DNA of 64,000 nt, taken from positions 62,001 to 126,000 of the forward strand of contig CAJQUW010010428.1 in assembly GCA_907163375.1 (NCBI GenBank). The letters are read 5' to 3'. Positions within the stretch are counted from its first letter, which is position 1. Each line of letters starts with the position of its first letter. This document shows positions 36,301 through 46,373 of this stretch, in pieces. The position numbers were made by a program, and so were the translations under genes. Under the pieces are notes generated by a model. The model had not been told where the DNA came from and did not search any database. It saw only the letters and a list, made by a program, of their open reading frames with translations. This DNA comes from Prostheceraeus crozeri (lineage: Eukaryota; Platyhelminthes; Polycladida; Euryleptidae).

Positions 36301-37270
36301 GTACAGGCCCTCTACTAATGGAGCAGTGGAGAGATTAAACCGTACGCTGAAAAATCTACTTCTGACCCACGCCACTCAAGATAGGCGCAATTGGGATGAC
36401 ACGATTCCGTACTGTATGTGGGTATACAGGTCAAGTGTTCATCATTCGACAGGATATTCTCCTTCCCGTCTTGCAATAGGCCGAGAATTACGATTTCCGA
36501 TGGATATTCTATTTGACCCGGTCTCGAACGCTAATATTGATGCTGAGAATTACGCAAAATGGATTCAGGAAAGTCTGAAAACCGCAGCCGATGGCGCGAG
36601 AAAGAATCTTATTCCAGCACAGCAACACCAAAAGACTCAATACGATCGCCATGCTACTAAAGTACCCGGCTACAAAGTCGGAGATCTAGTGTGGTATAAG
36701 AACCGTACTCCCGGTCCGGGTAAGTCTGCAAAACTTGCCAGACCATGGGATGGACCGTATCTAGTAATACGAGTAATAGATCGATTGAATGTCGAAATAA
36801 GGAACCCTTCTAGACCGGGGAGGACGATACTAGTTCATGTAAATGAAATTAAACCCTGCCCTGAGAACGTCCGACTTAATCTGACTGACAAACAAACTAG
36901 AAAGGTACACTTTCACCCGGTTCGTGACATTCGCATGTTCACACCGGAGACTCAAAATCAGAATAATGATGACCTAACCGCTATTAATGACCATACGTTA
37001 CCCACCGTTACTATTAACGAGCATGATTTATATAGCGATGATATCGAGGATTCCTTTACTTCTTCCGACGAAGAGATTAATCATGAAAATGAAAATCCGA
37101 TGGTCGATCCCGATTTCGGAGATATAATCGACATTAATGATCCAGATTCGGACTTCGATTCCGACGTCTGTATTTCTAATTTATCTTTCCAGTCGGACGA
37201 TGAGGAGATGCCGGAAATAATAAATTTTGGGGAGGGAGACTTACCCAGTGATTTGCAAGAATCCTGGAGG
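33329..37270 (+). pseudogene. gypsy pol region: protease, RT, RNase H, integrase (fossil)
   Basis: Parts in order: aspartic protease (MLDSGADRSVID at about 33440); RT (CVDFRKLNEITVKDAYPIPR; YLDDTIVMG at about 34710); RNase H (FILDTDASEKAIGAVLSQ; FILRTDHSALTWL); integrase zinc-binding domain and core (GGHNGKESTYQKIKSRFWWP; ALDIMGPLPTT; SDQGKEFESA); and a C-terminal GPY-type module (GYKVGDLVWYKN; WDGPYLVI). The protein then has a long acidic tail rich in D, E and S (about 36930-37270). The domain order RT-RNaseH-IN assigns it to Ty3/gypsy. It is broken in a few places. Confidence 0.92.
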
Positions 37271-37651
37271 CGATCAGTAGTCGATCACTGTCTCAAAGGT
37301 GATACATTACCCCCACACCTCAAGGTGGCATACCCTTGCGGGAAGGCATGGCTTCGTACAATTGCCGATTGTGCATACGAAGCTATTATAAAATTTTTCC
37401 GGAACCGACAAGGTACTCGGCGGATGTTCCAACCGCAGCTGGAGGCTGCCGAAGAAAGGTGGGCCGAATGGGTCAAGCGTCACCCATACCTGCATGCCAA
37501 ATTGCCGGAGTGGCACCGGGAGTTCTCGGCCCTTGGGAGACCCCGTACCGAAAAGTCGGGAGAGACTACCCCAGCTGAACCCATTGCCCGGCAGCAACCC
37601 ACTACAGCAACACCCCCGCGCTCGATCCTCCGGAGGTCATCCCATGACTGA
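37271..37651 (+). pseudogene. C-terminal extension of the gypsy polyprotein
   Basis: This continues the integrase frame beyond the acidic tail. It is a tryptophan- and arginine-containing segment (SWRRSVVDHCLKGDTLPPHL, RNRQGTRRMFQPQL) with no domain I recognise. It ends shortly before the SGNH-like frame. Confidence 0.5.
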
Positions 37652-37693
37652 GAGGACCTGGAGAAAGATGCCATCGCCCGGATAACGACAGAG

Positions 37694-38401
37694 GTGACCC
37701 GGAACGTCCTGCAGGCCCTACGTCCTAATAATATCAACCGGGGTAACTCCCGAGAGCGACGTCGACCTCCCACCCACCCGGCACAGCGGAGGATTCAGGA
37801 AAGGGAGAGGCAACGCCAATTACGTCGCCCCCGGTCACCGGGCCACGACCAGCGACGTACTTACGCTGGGACTGTCTCAACGTCTACGACCAGGCCAGCC
37901 CAACGTCAAGACAAAAAAATACTCGTAGTCGGTGATTCAAATTTCACGCAAGCCCCGTTTACGGCTAGGCCGTACCTGTCTATTGCGAGACCGGGTCTCC
38001 GAGTGGCGCAAGCAGCAGACCTGGTAAGGAGGTGTACTATCGACCGCAATTCCCTATCCGCCATCATGGTAGGGGTAGGAGTGAACGACAGGAGCACGGG
38101 GAGACTGGAGGATATCCGGAGGAGCTTTAGGGCTCTCTCCAACGAGCTGGAACGGAGATACGCCGGTGTTCCGGTTTACTTCGTCGACACACCGGCCGAC
38201 AAGTTTGCGCACCTACCGCGGCAGCGAGAGCGCCTACATTCAATTAATAATGTCGGGGCTGCTCTGTTCCACCCCATCCATTTCAAGCCCTTCCGGACCC
38301 AGACGGGCAACCCCCACTACAGTGGAGAGGAACGGCACGCCCTTAACAGATACGCCGACCGCATCATGCGCGGAAGAGACCGCCCACTACCTCGACTTTA
38401 A
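37694..38401 (+). CDS. Third frame of the gypsy element: SGNH-hydrolase-like protein
   Basis: This 235-codon frame sits where errantiviruses carry env. After a basic, proline-rich N-terminus comes KILVVGDSNFTQAPF, matching the SGNH/GDSL block I pattern (GDS after a hydrophobic strand). SAIMVGVGVNDRSTGRLEDI follows, matching block III (GxND), and then VPVYFVDTP as a further strand. This is the fold of serine esterases. SGNH-like frames are, as I recall, known in some LINE ORF1s and in some gypsy elements of fishes and corals; the role there is unclear. No transmembrane or fusion peptide is visible, so it is not an envelope protein. Confidence 0.6.
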   Translation: MTRNVLQALRPNNINRGNSRERRRPPTHPAQRRIQERERQRQLRRPRSPGHDQRRTYAGTVSTSTTRPAQRQDKKILVVGDSNFTQAPFTARPYLSIARPGLRVAQAADLVRRCTIDRNSLSAIMVGVGVNDRSTGRLEDIRRSFRALSNELERRYAGVPVYFVDTPADKFAHLPRQRERLHSINNVGAALFHPIHFKPFRTQTGNPHYSGEERHALNRYADRIMRGRDRPLPRL

Positions 38402-39665
38402 TTATCACCGCTCGCCGGAGCGAGGTCTTCTTCACGGGGGAGAGGGTACACTCTTAAAAAAATTGGTTTCCTGGAAAACCAATTTTGGTTTTTCAGCCTG
38501 TCCCGGGGGTGAAACCAAATATGGTTTTCCAGAGAACCAAATGAAATTGGTTCTCTAGGAAACCAAAAGTCATCGGTTTTCTGGGAAACCAAAATTGGTT
38601 TTTCGGCTTTTATATCTTGGTTTTCTGGAGAACCAATATTGGTTTCAAGAGTGACCCGATATTGGTTTTCTATACAATTTAATATATATACTAAATAATA
38701 GGCCTAATATGATAATAGCATAAAATAATATTATTAATTCATTTTCTTAATATAATTCCGACATGCTCTAATATATTTAATTCATTCATACTAATTTTAT
38801 TTTAACCCTCGGGGGGTTTTCTGGGTCCACGTGGACCCATTTTTCCAGATCACTTGCTGTTATTTATTAAGTTTTCATTATTTATTATTGATATCACTGG
38901 ACTTTATCTGTATCGATATGTCAATTATAACTGCCAAGTGAAAATGTATTAGCTGTTGTTTAAATAATTGCAATACATCGCAAACCTTTTAGTAAATCTA
39001 TGGGTCCAGCTGGACCCAGTCACACTGATTCGTTTCATCGGTCGTCATAGCGCAGAAATTCAGTCACTGCTATTCCAAATAACAAAGGCCCGTATTCGTG
39101 AAACCAGATAAGGATTTCCCGTATCCTTAGCGACGCTATATCTTAGCCTTATCCTGACCGTCATATTCGTGAAGGCAGCTATCGTCACGCGCTCACGATG
39201 TGTAGCATTTTTTCTATTTTTAGCCTTAACGCCATGCACTTCAAAGGCTGACAACTGGTCAGATTTTGGAGACGTTGAAATCACAGGCGCACTTGCAAAC
39301 GATTCCATCGATTAGTTTGTCGATCTGCCAGGCCGATTGGGCCGCCTCAACTCGCCTGATACAATGCGAAACAGTAGATAATGAAGCATCGGAATAGCGG
39401 TAGTGCTTATTGGCTGCACACAGACACACGCACACTCCTTCCCTGCACACAAAGACACACGGGATAACGCAGCTGAAACTTCGCTTTGCTTCAAAGCTTT
39501 TGCTATCGTCGCTATTGTCGCACGCAGGTGCAACTGTGACGAACTAATGAAATCGATTTTGATGTGACGCGTGAACAATGCTCCCTGCCTGCGCTTGGCT
39601 ATGAGACCGCGCAGGCAGGCCGTTCTGTCATTACACCGCACTGCTGTTTTATGCTACGAGCGAAG

Positions 39666-41363
39666 ATGGCGGAACGCTCACAACGGAGCTCAAAAGTTGA
39701 AGCTTTGAGATTATTGAGGGGCGCGCAGGAAGACGTTCCCGAAGCTTCTTCATCTGCGAATGACACGGAGGACTCCAGTGAATCATCTGGTTCATCTGAT
39801 ATCGATGAAAGTGACAATATTTCACCTTCTGATGACGACGTATCCATTAACCAAGCTATCGGCAATCAAGTGAATATTTCATCCGCTGATGGAGAGCAAT
39901 GGACTTCTCTCCTACCTCAAGAACAGAGACGTGGCAGGGAGCGAAGAGAGAATCTGCTTAGACCAGCACCAGGTCTTACAAGTTACTCTCTGCGGCATAT
40001 TCGCGCGCCAAATACTATTATAAATAGCTGGGAAATTTTGTTTGATCACGATATGATGGAGACAATACTAAAAGAGACAAATCGGCGAGGGAGATCTATC
40101 AAAGGTGCAGCATGGACGGACGCTTCGATGGAAGAAATGTTAGCCTTCATTGGCCTGTTATATCTACGCGGCGTGTATCGTTCTCACATGGAGAGTACTG
40201 AAGAGCTGTGGTCGAAAGAACACGGAAGGCCCATCTTCAAAATAACAATGAGCCATTCAAGATTCAAAGAGTTACGTATCATGCTTCGTTTTGACAATCC
40301 TGAAACAAGGGCTGCTCGACAACTGCGAGACAAATTAGCAGCGGTTCGTCTTCTTTTGGATGGTTTCACGAACTGTCAAAAATCGCATGTGCCTGGTGCA
40401 TTTCTTACCGTTGATGAGGAACTATATCCTTTCAGAGGTCGCTGTGCATATAAGCAATATATGCCAAGCAAACCATCAAGGTATGGACTTAAGTTCTGGC
40501 TGTTGTGCGATGCCAACAATTATTTTTGTTACAATCTACAAATGTACACAGGCAAAGAAGACAATCCCAGTCATCACGGACTTGGAGAACGTGTTGTCAT
40601 GGATTTGACCAGCTCTCTAGAATATTCTGGAAGACACATAACAACTGACAATTTCTTTACTTCTTTGAAGCTCGCACGCTCTCTCCGCTCAAAAGGCATG
40701 ACTTTGTTAGGAACTCTGAGGAAAAACAGACGAGAAGTTCCTCCGCAGATGAAGAATTTACAGGGCCGTGCTGTTTACTCTTCAGATTTCCGATTCAACC
40801 TCGAAGATCAAACATGCCTCCTCAGTTACAAATGCAAGAAAAATGATTGTGTCCTTCTTTTGAGCACCTTCCATCAAGAGCCAGTTGTTGATCAACAGAC
40901 TGACCGAAAGGTTCCAGAAATGATAAAAGACTTCAATGCGACCAAAGGAGGTGTAGATAAAGCTGACCAAATGGTGGCGACATATACGGTGAAATACATC
41001 AGCCGAAGATGGCACACAATCGTGTTTTGCAACCTCTTGGATTTGTGTGGGATAAATGCATATGTGTTGAATTGCGAAATTGATCCTCATTGGGGAAGAG
41101 ACAAGCCTCACAAAAGAAGACAATTTCTGCGATGCTTAGGAGAGGAGCTGGTCAAGCCATTTTTGGAGTCAAAAGACGTGCCACGGCCAATCATCGAAGC
41201 AAAGGTGGATGTTGAGAGAGCAACACGAAAAAAAGACAGATGTCAACTCTGCGGGTGGAAGAAAGATCGGAAAACGAGAAAAACCTGTGCTCGGTGTGGG
41301 AATCACTGTTGTGATGAACATTCGAACTCTGTGACTCGTACTTTCTGTACTAATTGTGCTTGA
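39666..41363 (+). CDS. piggyBac transposase, apparently intact
   Basis: I chose the ATG at 39666 (MAERSQRSSKVEALRLL); an ATG 15 bases upstream is equally possible, and the frame is open further back to 39564 without an ATG. The N-terminus is acidic and serine-rich, as usual. The DDE_Tnp_1_7 domain holds FLTVDEELYPFRGRC (first D), HITTDNFFTSLKLARSL (second D) and ATKGGVDKADQM (third D), the three catalytic aspartates of the family. The C-terminus ends in a cysteine-rich domain (CQLCGWKK, CARCGNHCCDEH, TFCTNCA) that binds the transposon ends. Length of about 565 residues is normal. It catalyses precise TTAA-specific excision and insertion, in the nucleus. Confidence 0.95.
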   Translation: MAERSQRSSKVEALRLLRGAQEDVPEASSSANDTEDSSESSGSSDIDESDNISPSDDDVSINQAIGNQVNISSADGEQWTSLLPQEQRRGRERRENLLRPAPGLTSYSLRHIRAPNTIINSWEILFDHDMMETILKETNRRGRSIKGAAWTDASMEEMLAFIGLLYLRGVYRSHMESTEELWSKEHGRPIFKITMSHSRFKELRIMLRFDNPETRAARQLRDKLAAVRLLLDGFTNCQKSHVPGAFLTVDEELYPFRGRCAYKQYMPSKPSRYGLKFWLLCDANNYFCYNLQMYTGKEDNPSHHGLGERVVMDLTSSLEYSGRHITTDNFFTSLKLARSLRSKGMTLLGTLRKNRREVPPQMKNLQGRAVYSSDFRFNLEDQTCLLSYKCKKNDCVLLLSTFHQEPVVDQQTDRKVPEMIKDFNATKGGVDKADQMVATYTVKYISRRWHTIVFCNLLDLCGINAYVLNCEIDPHWGRDKPHKRRQFLRCLGEELVKPFLESKDVPRPIIEAKVDVERATRKKDRCQLCGWKKDRKTRKTCARCGNHCCDEHSNSVTRTFCTNCA

Positions 41364-41370
41364 TTGTGAA

Positions 41371-41376
41371 AATAAA
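41371..41376 (+). promoter_or_regulatory. Polyadenylation signal of piggyBac transposase
   Basis: AATAAA lies eight bases after the stop codon and just before the right palindrome. Confidence 0.6.
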
Positions 41377-42065
41377 TCTTCTGGGTCCACGTGGACCCAG
41401 ATTTTCACGAAATGGAATAGCGAATTTTAAACCTCCCGAGGGTTAAAACAACATGCACAAATTTTTGGCCCAGCATAAAATAAGTTCAATAAGGTGTGCA
41501 AAATAATTATTGTGAAAATGTGTCAAAATGGGTGAATACTCAAATGTGGTATTTTGAAGTTTACAATTTATCTAATACCACACTAGATTTCCCAGAGCAG
41601 TACCGAAACGTCAAGAAGTCATTGTTTCTTATTTTTCACGTTTTTTCAAGCTTGCATAAAGTAATACAAAAAAGGCGAGGAACGATGTCTTTAGTCACAA
41701 AATTTCCCATGAAGTTGAGACATTTGCTAGTCTTCTCCAAGATTGTAAATAAAATCACAGATAGTCCTCCCGCAGGATGCACGCCCAACTAATCCGGTGC
41801 ATCGCAAAAAAACCACGTCGTCGAATTTTTTGATGCCAATACTCGTTGCCACTGGAGTGGAACTCGCTACTGAAAAAAGGAAAAATAATCTCTGAAGGAT
41901 ATCTTCAATATTAGGACTGTGTAGAAGAAGCATTTAGATAATTACCGCAAAATAGTACGATGTTACTGAAAATGTGTGTTGAATAAAACTCAACTACGAA
42001 ATTAATGTTTGTTGATGCGAAAATAATGTCATATAGGCCTATACTATCATAAAAAATATCACATA

Positions 42066-42237
42066 CAGTCGAAGCTAGTTAATTCGAACACAGATAATTA
42101 AGATTTCGCTTAATTATAATTATCACACGGCATATTTTGTATATTTTGCATATATAGGCTGATATTTAATTAAGACTTTTGATAATTGAGAGATCGAAAA
42201 TCTGGAATGTATGGTCTTAATTAACGAGATTTGACTG
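42066..42237. mobile_element. 172-bp pogo/Tigger-like MITE
   Basis: TA flanks both ends (42064-42065, 42238-42239). The left terminus CAGTCGAAGCTAGTTAATTC and the right terminus in reverse, CAGTCAAATCTCGTTAATTA, are imperfect inverted repeats of the CAGT...TTAATT type seen in pogo/Tigger MITEs. No coding capacity. Confidence 0.65.
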
Positions 42238-42603
42238 TAGCACAATCAGAAATAATGATAGACAATAAATTTTTCAGACAAAATTTTGTAAACCATTAGC
42301 GGCATGCACATATAAAACGACCCCATGTGACCCAAACACCACAAGAAGAGCTTTTCTGTACAATAAGCGGCATGCAAAGTAAATGCGGCTGTTAACAACA
42401 AAAGAGAGTTACACATTACACTATGCAAAATAAACTCTTCTACACAGTAAGTGGCATGTTGGGCTTGCACAAAACACGCCGAAAACAAGACTATGTAAAA
42501 AGCATACAAAAGCAAAATTTTTCATGCAAAATCAACACGAATTAAACGGCAACAATTGTTTACTGCAGCTACTGTAATTTGGCGATGATATACGTGTACA
42601 TTA

Positions 42604-42712
42604 AATGACACTTGCTCTTAACTGAAAGTGCAAATGTAACAAAAGAATAAATAAATTTCATTTATTTATTTCCTACATTTGCACTTTCAGTTTTGAACAA
42701 GTGTCATTGGCA
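42604..42712. repeat. Long imperfect hairpin
   Basis: AATGACACTTGCTCTTAACT, with the following GAAAGTGCAAATG and an AATAAATAAA stretch, is mirrored by TTTATTTATT, CATTTGCACTTTC and CAAGTGTCATT. The arms are about 50 bp with few mismatches and almost no loop. It could be a fold-back MITE or a microRNA-like precursor; no TSD was recognised. Confidence 0.6.
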
Positions 42713-44160
42713 TAACTAGGTTTCAAGAATTCATTTATTCATGATTTCCCGTGTATGAGGTAAATTGCGAATTCATCAAGGCTAAAATTAAACTTGTATA
42801 AAGCTATACAGCAGACTATAGGACTTCATGTATATTCTACAAGGCTATATGGCTGATATAATACATCATATTAGTTACACATAGGAATTTTTAAAAGCTT
42901 TGAAAAATTGTCGAACATGAATATGAAATCGTTCGTATACATGTACTACAAGCGATCTATGTAGGCTACAAACAGAGTAGTCACGGTAGTCATGAGATTA
43001 AACGACAAAATTGCTAGATGCCCGAATAATTTATAAGGGAATACTTACATGAATACTCATATTCATTCATAATTAAATAAAGCAATTTGAGATTGAATTG
43101 CAAAGACTATTTAAGCATGTCAGCTATACAGTACATGAAGGACTGTTGGAAACAACTGTTAAAATCTTCTAATATACTCACGTTTTGTGTGGATCATATA
43201 TAATTCCATACATAGCGCAATGAGGGATAAACGTTGAAACAGCAAAACAAATTTCACAGTACCACAGGAAATAAGATGACAGCACGTTTAAGTCACTGCA
43301 CTTGACACGGTCACTAGAACAAATGCGTCAATGAAGGAAGAAAATCAGACTCACCTCATTCTTGACGTCATGGCAACGACACAAATGTAGATCCTCGAAA
43401 CCGATTGTTTTTCATAAAGAAAGACTTTGCTATCAGTAAATCATTGGCGATTTTATAAATGATTTATTAGTTTGTACATACATCTGTAAAAACTAATCAA
43501 AGAAGCATACTTTCTGTTAAAAGCAAAGTGTCACGTAATACTTTCCCTTTGGAGCGATTCCGCTCGCTAAATTCAGGCCAAGTCATCGCAGCGAGATAAG
43601 AGAGTAAGGGGAATCACGATTTGTGCAACAGTGAATGAAGGAGAGTTAACCTTCAGTAGATGATAAAGAAGACACAGATATATAGAGAGAGAATGATAAA
43701 ATTCTCTAACTGCCCAACATTCAATTCTTAAGTAGAGTTTTTGTGCTTAATGAGTCAATGAAATTTAAATTTCTGGTGTGAAATGAGACTGTGAAATACA
43801 AATAGGCTGGGAATAGGTCCTAATCAGCACAACTTTTCACACTTCAAATCATCCTCAAATAAAACATCATTCAAATCACTATTGATAGATGAGGATTCCG
43901 CGTGGTTAATCAATTAATATATTTTTTGGAAATCAGTAGTTCTGCTATCAATAACATGAATGTCCGTCTACAACTCTACACAAACGAGGGTCTGTCAATA
44001 GATCTCCTTCGACATGCAAAAATATATCACGACACTAAATACCAGGATTCATCGATAATTAATTGCATTTTCATTAATTAGTTGCAATCATTTGATTGTT
44101 GCTGTCAAACGTTGCAATTTTTATTGATTGCCTCTTGCATTAAAATTGATCTGCTGGTTG
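42713..44160. other. Interior of the TA-flanked element, nothing recognised
   Basis: No supportable open frame, repeat or RNA gene in this 1.4-kb AT-rich stretch. Confidence 0.35.
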
Positions 44161-44410
44161 ACCCAATTTTATGGCAAACCAAACGGGTTTCTGCACAAAC
44201 GTTTTTTTCCAGAGAACCGTTTGGTTTCCCAGAAATCCTTTTGGTTTTCTGGAGAACCAGTTTGGTTTTCCAGAGAACCGTTTGGTTTTCTGGAAATCCT
44301 TTTGGTTTTCTGGAGAACCAGTTTGGTTTTCCAGAGAACCGTTTGGTTTTCTGGAAATCCGTGTGGTTTTCCGGAAAACCAATTAAAAACCAAAATTTTT
44401 TAGAGTGTAG

Positions 44411-44577
44411 TGTAAGGTGAGAGCTTTAAGTAGACTAATTTTATTCTGCTTTTAATACCTCAATTATTATTTCATTGTGCTCGAGGCGGGAAACGATCTT
44501 AGTACCGCTTAACCACGTTTAGGTGAGCAGAGCTTAGTTTTGAGGGTGTTGGTTGCGGTTCGCGAGAACAACAACTA
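44411..44577 (+). repeat. Second LTR, shared by two gypsy copies
   Basis: Identical to 31661-31827. It acts as the 3' LTR of the first copy and, across the insertion at 44578-46030, as the 5' LTR of the second. Confidence 0.85.
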
Positions 44578-46030
44578 CGGGTCCGATAAACCACGAGCGC
44601 GAAGAGTGCACAAGCTACTGCGCCTGACTTGCGCAGCTTTCTGTTTCACGTCTGGGCAGACAATAATTATAAGCAGGGACTATGAGTCACAGGCATCAAC
44701 AATTGGCAGCGGGAGAATGTTATCGACCACTACTTCTCAATCTGCACACAGATGCGGCCACGGCCATCACAGGCTGCCAACAATGTGACTGAACTCTCTC
44801 AGCTGCGTGCGCGTGGCGATCGAATTTCCTTTTAAGTGACGGAAAGTTATAGAAGCGAAATACGATTACGCAGATGGAGCTGGATGCTTATGCATTTGTT
44901 AGTCCAGTTACACACTGATTTAATATCAAAATTTTTGCAAATTATTAGCCAAGCAATTTGGCGAACACACGAGCAAATCGATCAAAATCGACATGCTGAT
45001 GGGTACGGTATACGTGGAGCTTATAGATTTCAATTGACAGATATTCGATTTGAGAAGGTAAAATGTGTGCCAGTAGAATTGCTTAGGCTCCCTTTGAGAA
45101 TATACGTATGTCATGTGTAATTGTTGACCTGATTCGTTCGTCAGTGTTGATTGATGTTGTTGCTATAATAGCTATACAGTACACATGTAGTGAGTGTGAA
45201 CGATGATGAAAAATGAGAGGAAGAAGAAAAGGGGACAGAGTGAGTGAGAAAGAGAGAAGGAGATGATGAAGTCACCCGAATATCTATTTTATACAGGCAT
45301 AAAGTAGATATTCGTGTGACTTCATCATTTTTTTCTGTAGGTCTACAAAATTTCATCAAATAAAAAGAGCACATGTATATAAAATACTCGAAATAATAGT
45401 ATATACGCATGTTTCATATGTCAATGTTGTATCCATGAGCGATTCTTTGAGTTATTTAAATGCATTTATGTCACTTCTTACAGCATCAATATTATTAGTT
45501 AAAGTCGGTATCTAATTCAAATGGACAACTCTTCAAATGGACAATGAAACGCTCTTTTAGTTATATTTTATCCACTTACATGGATGATCGATGTTTTAAC
45601 CATGTACAATTCCAAATTATAATTTAGAGCAAATTATATATACATTTCCCACTCTTCACAGTGTTAAATATTATTAATAGCGTATAGCCATTCTTATTCC
45701 AAAGAAAGACCATTTTACTTAATATGTAACCATGTATGTAACGATACGTCTTGATAGGGTTTATCCATGGTGCATGCATTATCCATGTTTTATCCAAAAA
45801 CGGTCATCTAGGGCTTATATCCGCAGAAACAATTAAAATGTTTAATCAACGTTTATTCGACGTTTTTTCAAAGCTTTTGACACCAAGTTGATTTTTGGTT
45901 ATTTTTCAACGATGATTTCAACCGTACGTTCATCAGCAACGTTTATTCAACGTTTGTCACACCAAGTTGATTTTTGGTTAGTTTTCAACGATGATTTCAA
46001 CCGTTGAAAAAACGTCATTTTTTACTTGGG
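44578..46030. mobile_element. 1.45-kb insertion between LTR and gag, TA-flanked
   Basis: In the first gypsy copy the LTR runs straight into ACTAGCAGCATC. In the second, TA at 44576-44577 is followed by unrelated sequence that ends at TA 46031-46032, where GCAGCATC resumes. The right end in reverse reads CCCAAGTAAAAAATGACG, a typical MITE terminus. The left end (CGGGTCCGATAAACC) is not its inverted partner, so the insert is a truncated or composite element. Inside, a block with AACGATGATTTCAACCG occurs twice (about 45905-46010). A hairpin lies at 45263-45329. Confidence 0.55.
45263..45329. repeat. Hairpin with about 28-bp arms
   Basis: ATGATGAAGTCAC followed by GAATATCTA is mirrored by TAGATATTC and GTGACTTCATCAT around a short loop. 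It may be a small fold-back or microRNA-like hairpin. Confidence 0.55.
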
Positions 46031-46373
46031 TAGCAGCATCAAGTTATTATGAATGTGACTAATCTATTCGATGATAACATTTCAGACGAGCTGGAACAGT
46101 TGGTTTTACGACCGGAGCAATCCGAGCAGCCTTCACCTCGACGCAAGTCGGGAGAGTCGCCAGTTCGTTCACCTGCTAGAATCACGACTCAGTCGCCTCA
46201 GTCTTCTGGTGATCGCCACACGACGTCGCCGCGCAAGCCTCACGTTCGTTGGGTCGACGAAGCAGAGGATCAATCCCTGGGACCTACTCCGACGCTGTCG
46301 GTAAGTAAGCAATTGTCATCTGCCTGTATAGGCTGAAACATACCTAGCGTGAAACCACAAGACGACAGTTTCA
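46031..46373 (+). pseudogene. Start of a second gypsy gag (fossil, truncated)
   Basis: Matches 31826-32168 with only a few differences, then breaks off into unrelated sequence after CAGTTTCA. With the LTR at 44411 it makes a second, partial copy of the same family, nearly as young as the first. Confidence 0.85.

Larger units (their letters stand above)
38806..41442 (+). mobile_element. Complete piggyBac transposon
   Basis: TTAA flanks the element on both sides (38802-38805 and 41443-41446). The ends are CCCTCGGGGGGTTT and, reversed, CCCTCGGGAGGTTT. Near each end lies an 18- to 20-bp perfect palindrome: TGGGTCCACGTGGACCCA at 38822, CTGGGTCCACGTGGACCCAG at 41381, and a variant with a CAGCTG centre at 39001. 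It carries an uninterrupted transposase with the catalytic aspartates and a polyadenylation signal. The 2.64-kb length is normal for the family. It looks young and potentially active. Confidence 0.95.
38449..44407. mobile_element. 5.96-kb TA-flanked element with repeated GGTTTTCC palindromes at both ends
   Basis: TA flanks CACTCTTAAAAAA on the left (38447-38448) and the inverted CACTCTAAAAAA on the right (44408-44409). Both ends (38465-38680 and 44170-44395) are packed with variants of the palindrome GGTTTTCCAGAAAACC, often as direct or inverted pairs about 22-44 bp apart. A TA duplication suggests a Tc1/mariner-type mobiliser, with the ends resembling common CACTCT MITEs. No own transposase was found; the interior includes a complete piggyBac and about 2.7 kb of otherwise unidentified sequence. 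Confidence 0.6.
31661..44577 (+). mobile_element. Ty3/gypsy LTR retrotransposon with two identical LTRs (fossil), hosting a nested element
   Basis: The LTRs lie at 31661 to about 31827 and 44411 to about 44577. They begin TGTAAGGTGAGAGC, are short (about 165 bp) and agree at every base I compared, which indicates a very recent origin. The order of parts is gag, protease, RT, RNase H, integrase, an acidic extension, a third SGNH-like frame and a polypurine tract (GGGGGAGAGGG at 38436). A 5.96-kb TA-flanked element (38449-44407) sits between that tract and the second LTR. The coding part is broken in roughly four to six places despite the identical LTRs. The second LTR continues, once another insertion is set aside, into the gag start of a further copy (46031), so this is a tandem arrangement sharing an LTR. 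Confidence 0.88.

Noticed and set aside
37285-38142. Minus- and alternate-frame ORFs over the gypsy 3' part
   Set aside because: Shadows of the GC-rich polyprotein and SGNH-like frame.
39060-39200. A separate MITE in the piggyBac 5' region (GGCCCGTATTCGTGAAACC)
   Set aside because: The start resembles a MITE end but no inverted partner or duplication was found.
44128-44403. Overlapping open frames rich in W, F, G and P on both strands
   Set aside because: They arise from translation of the GGTTTTCCAGAAAACC repeat array.
31656-44578. A 5-bp duplication ACTAT/ACTAC flanking the gypsy element
   Set aside because: The bases after the second LTR are better explained as the internal start (ACTAGCAGC) of a second copy interrupted by a TA insertion.
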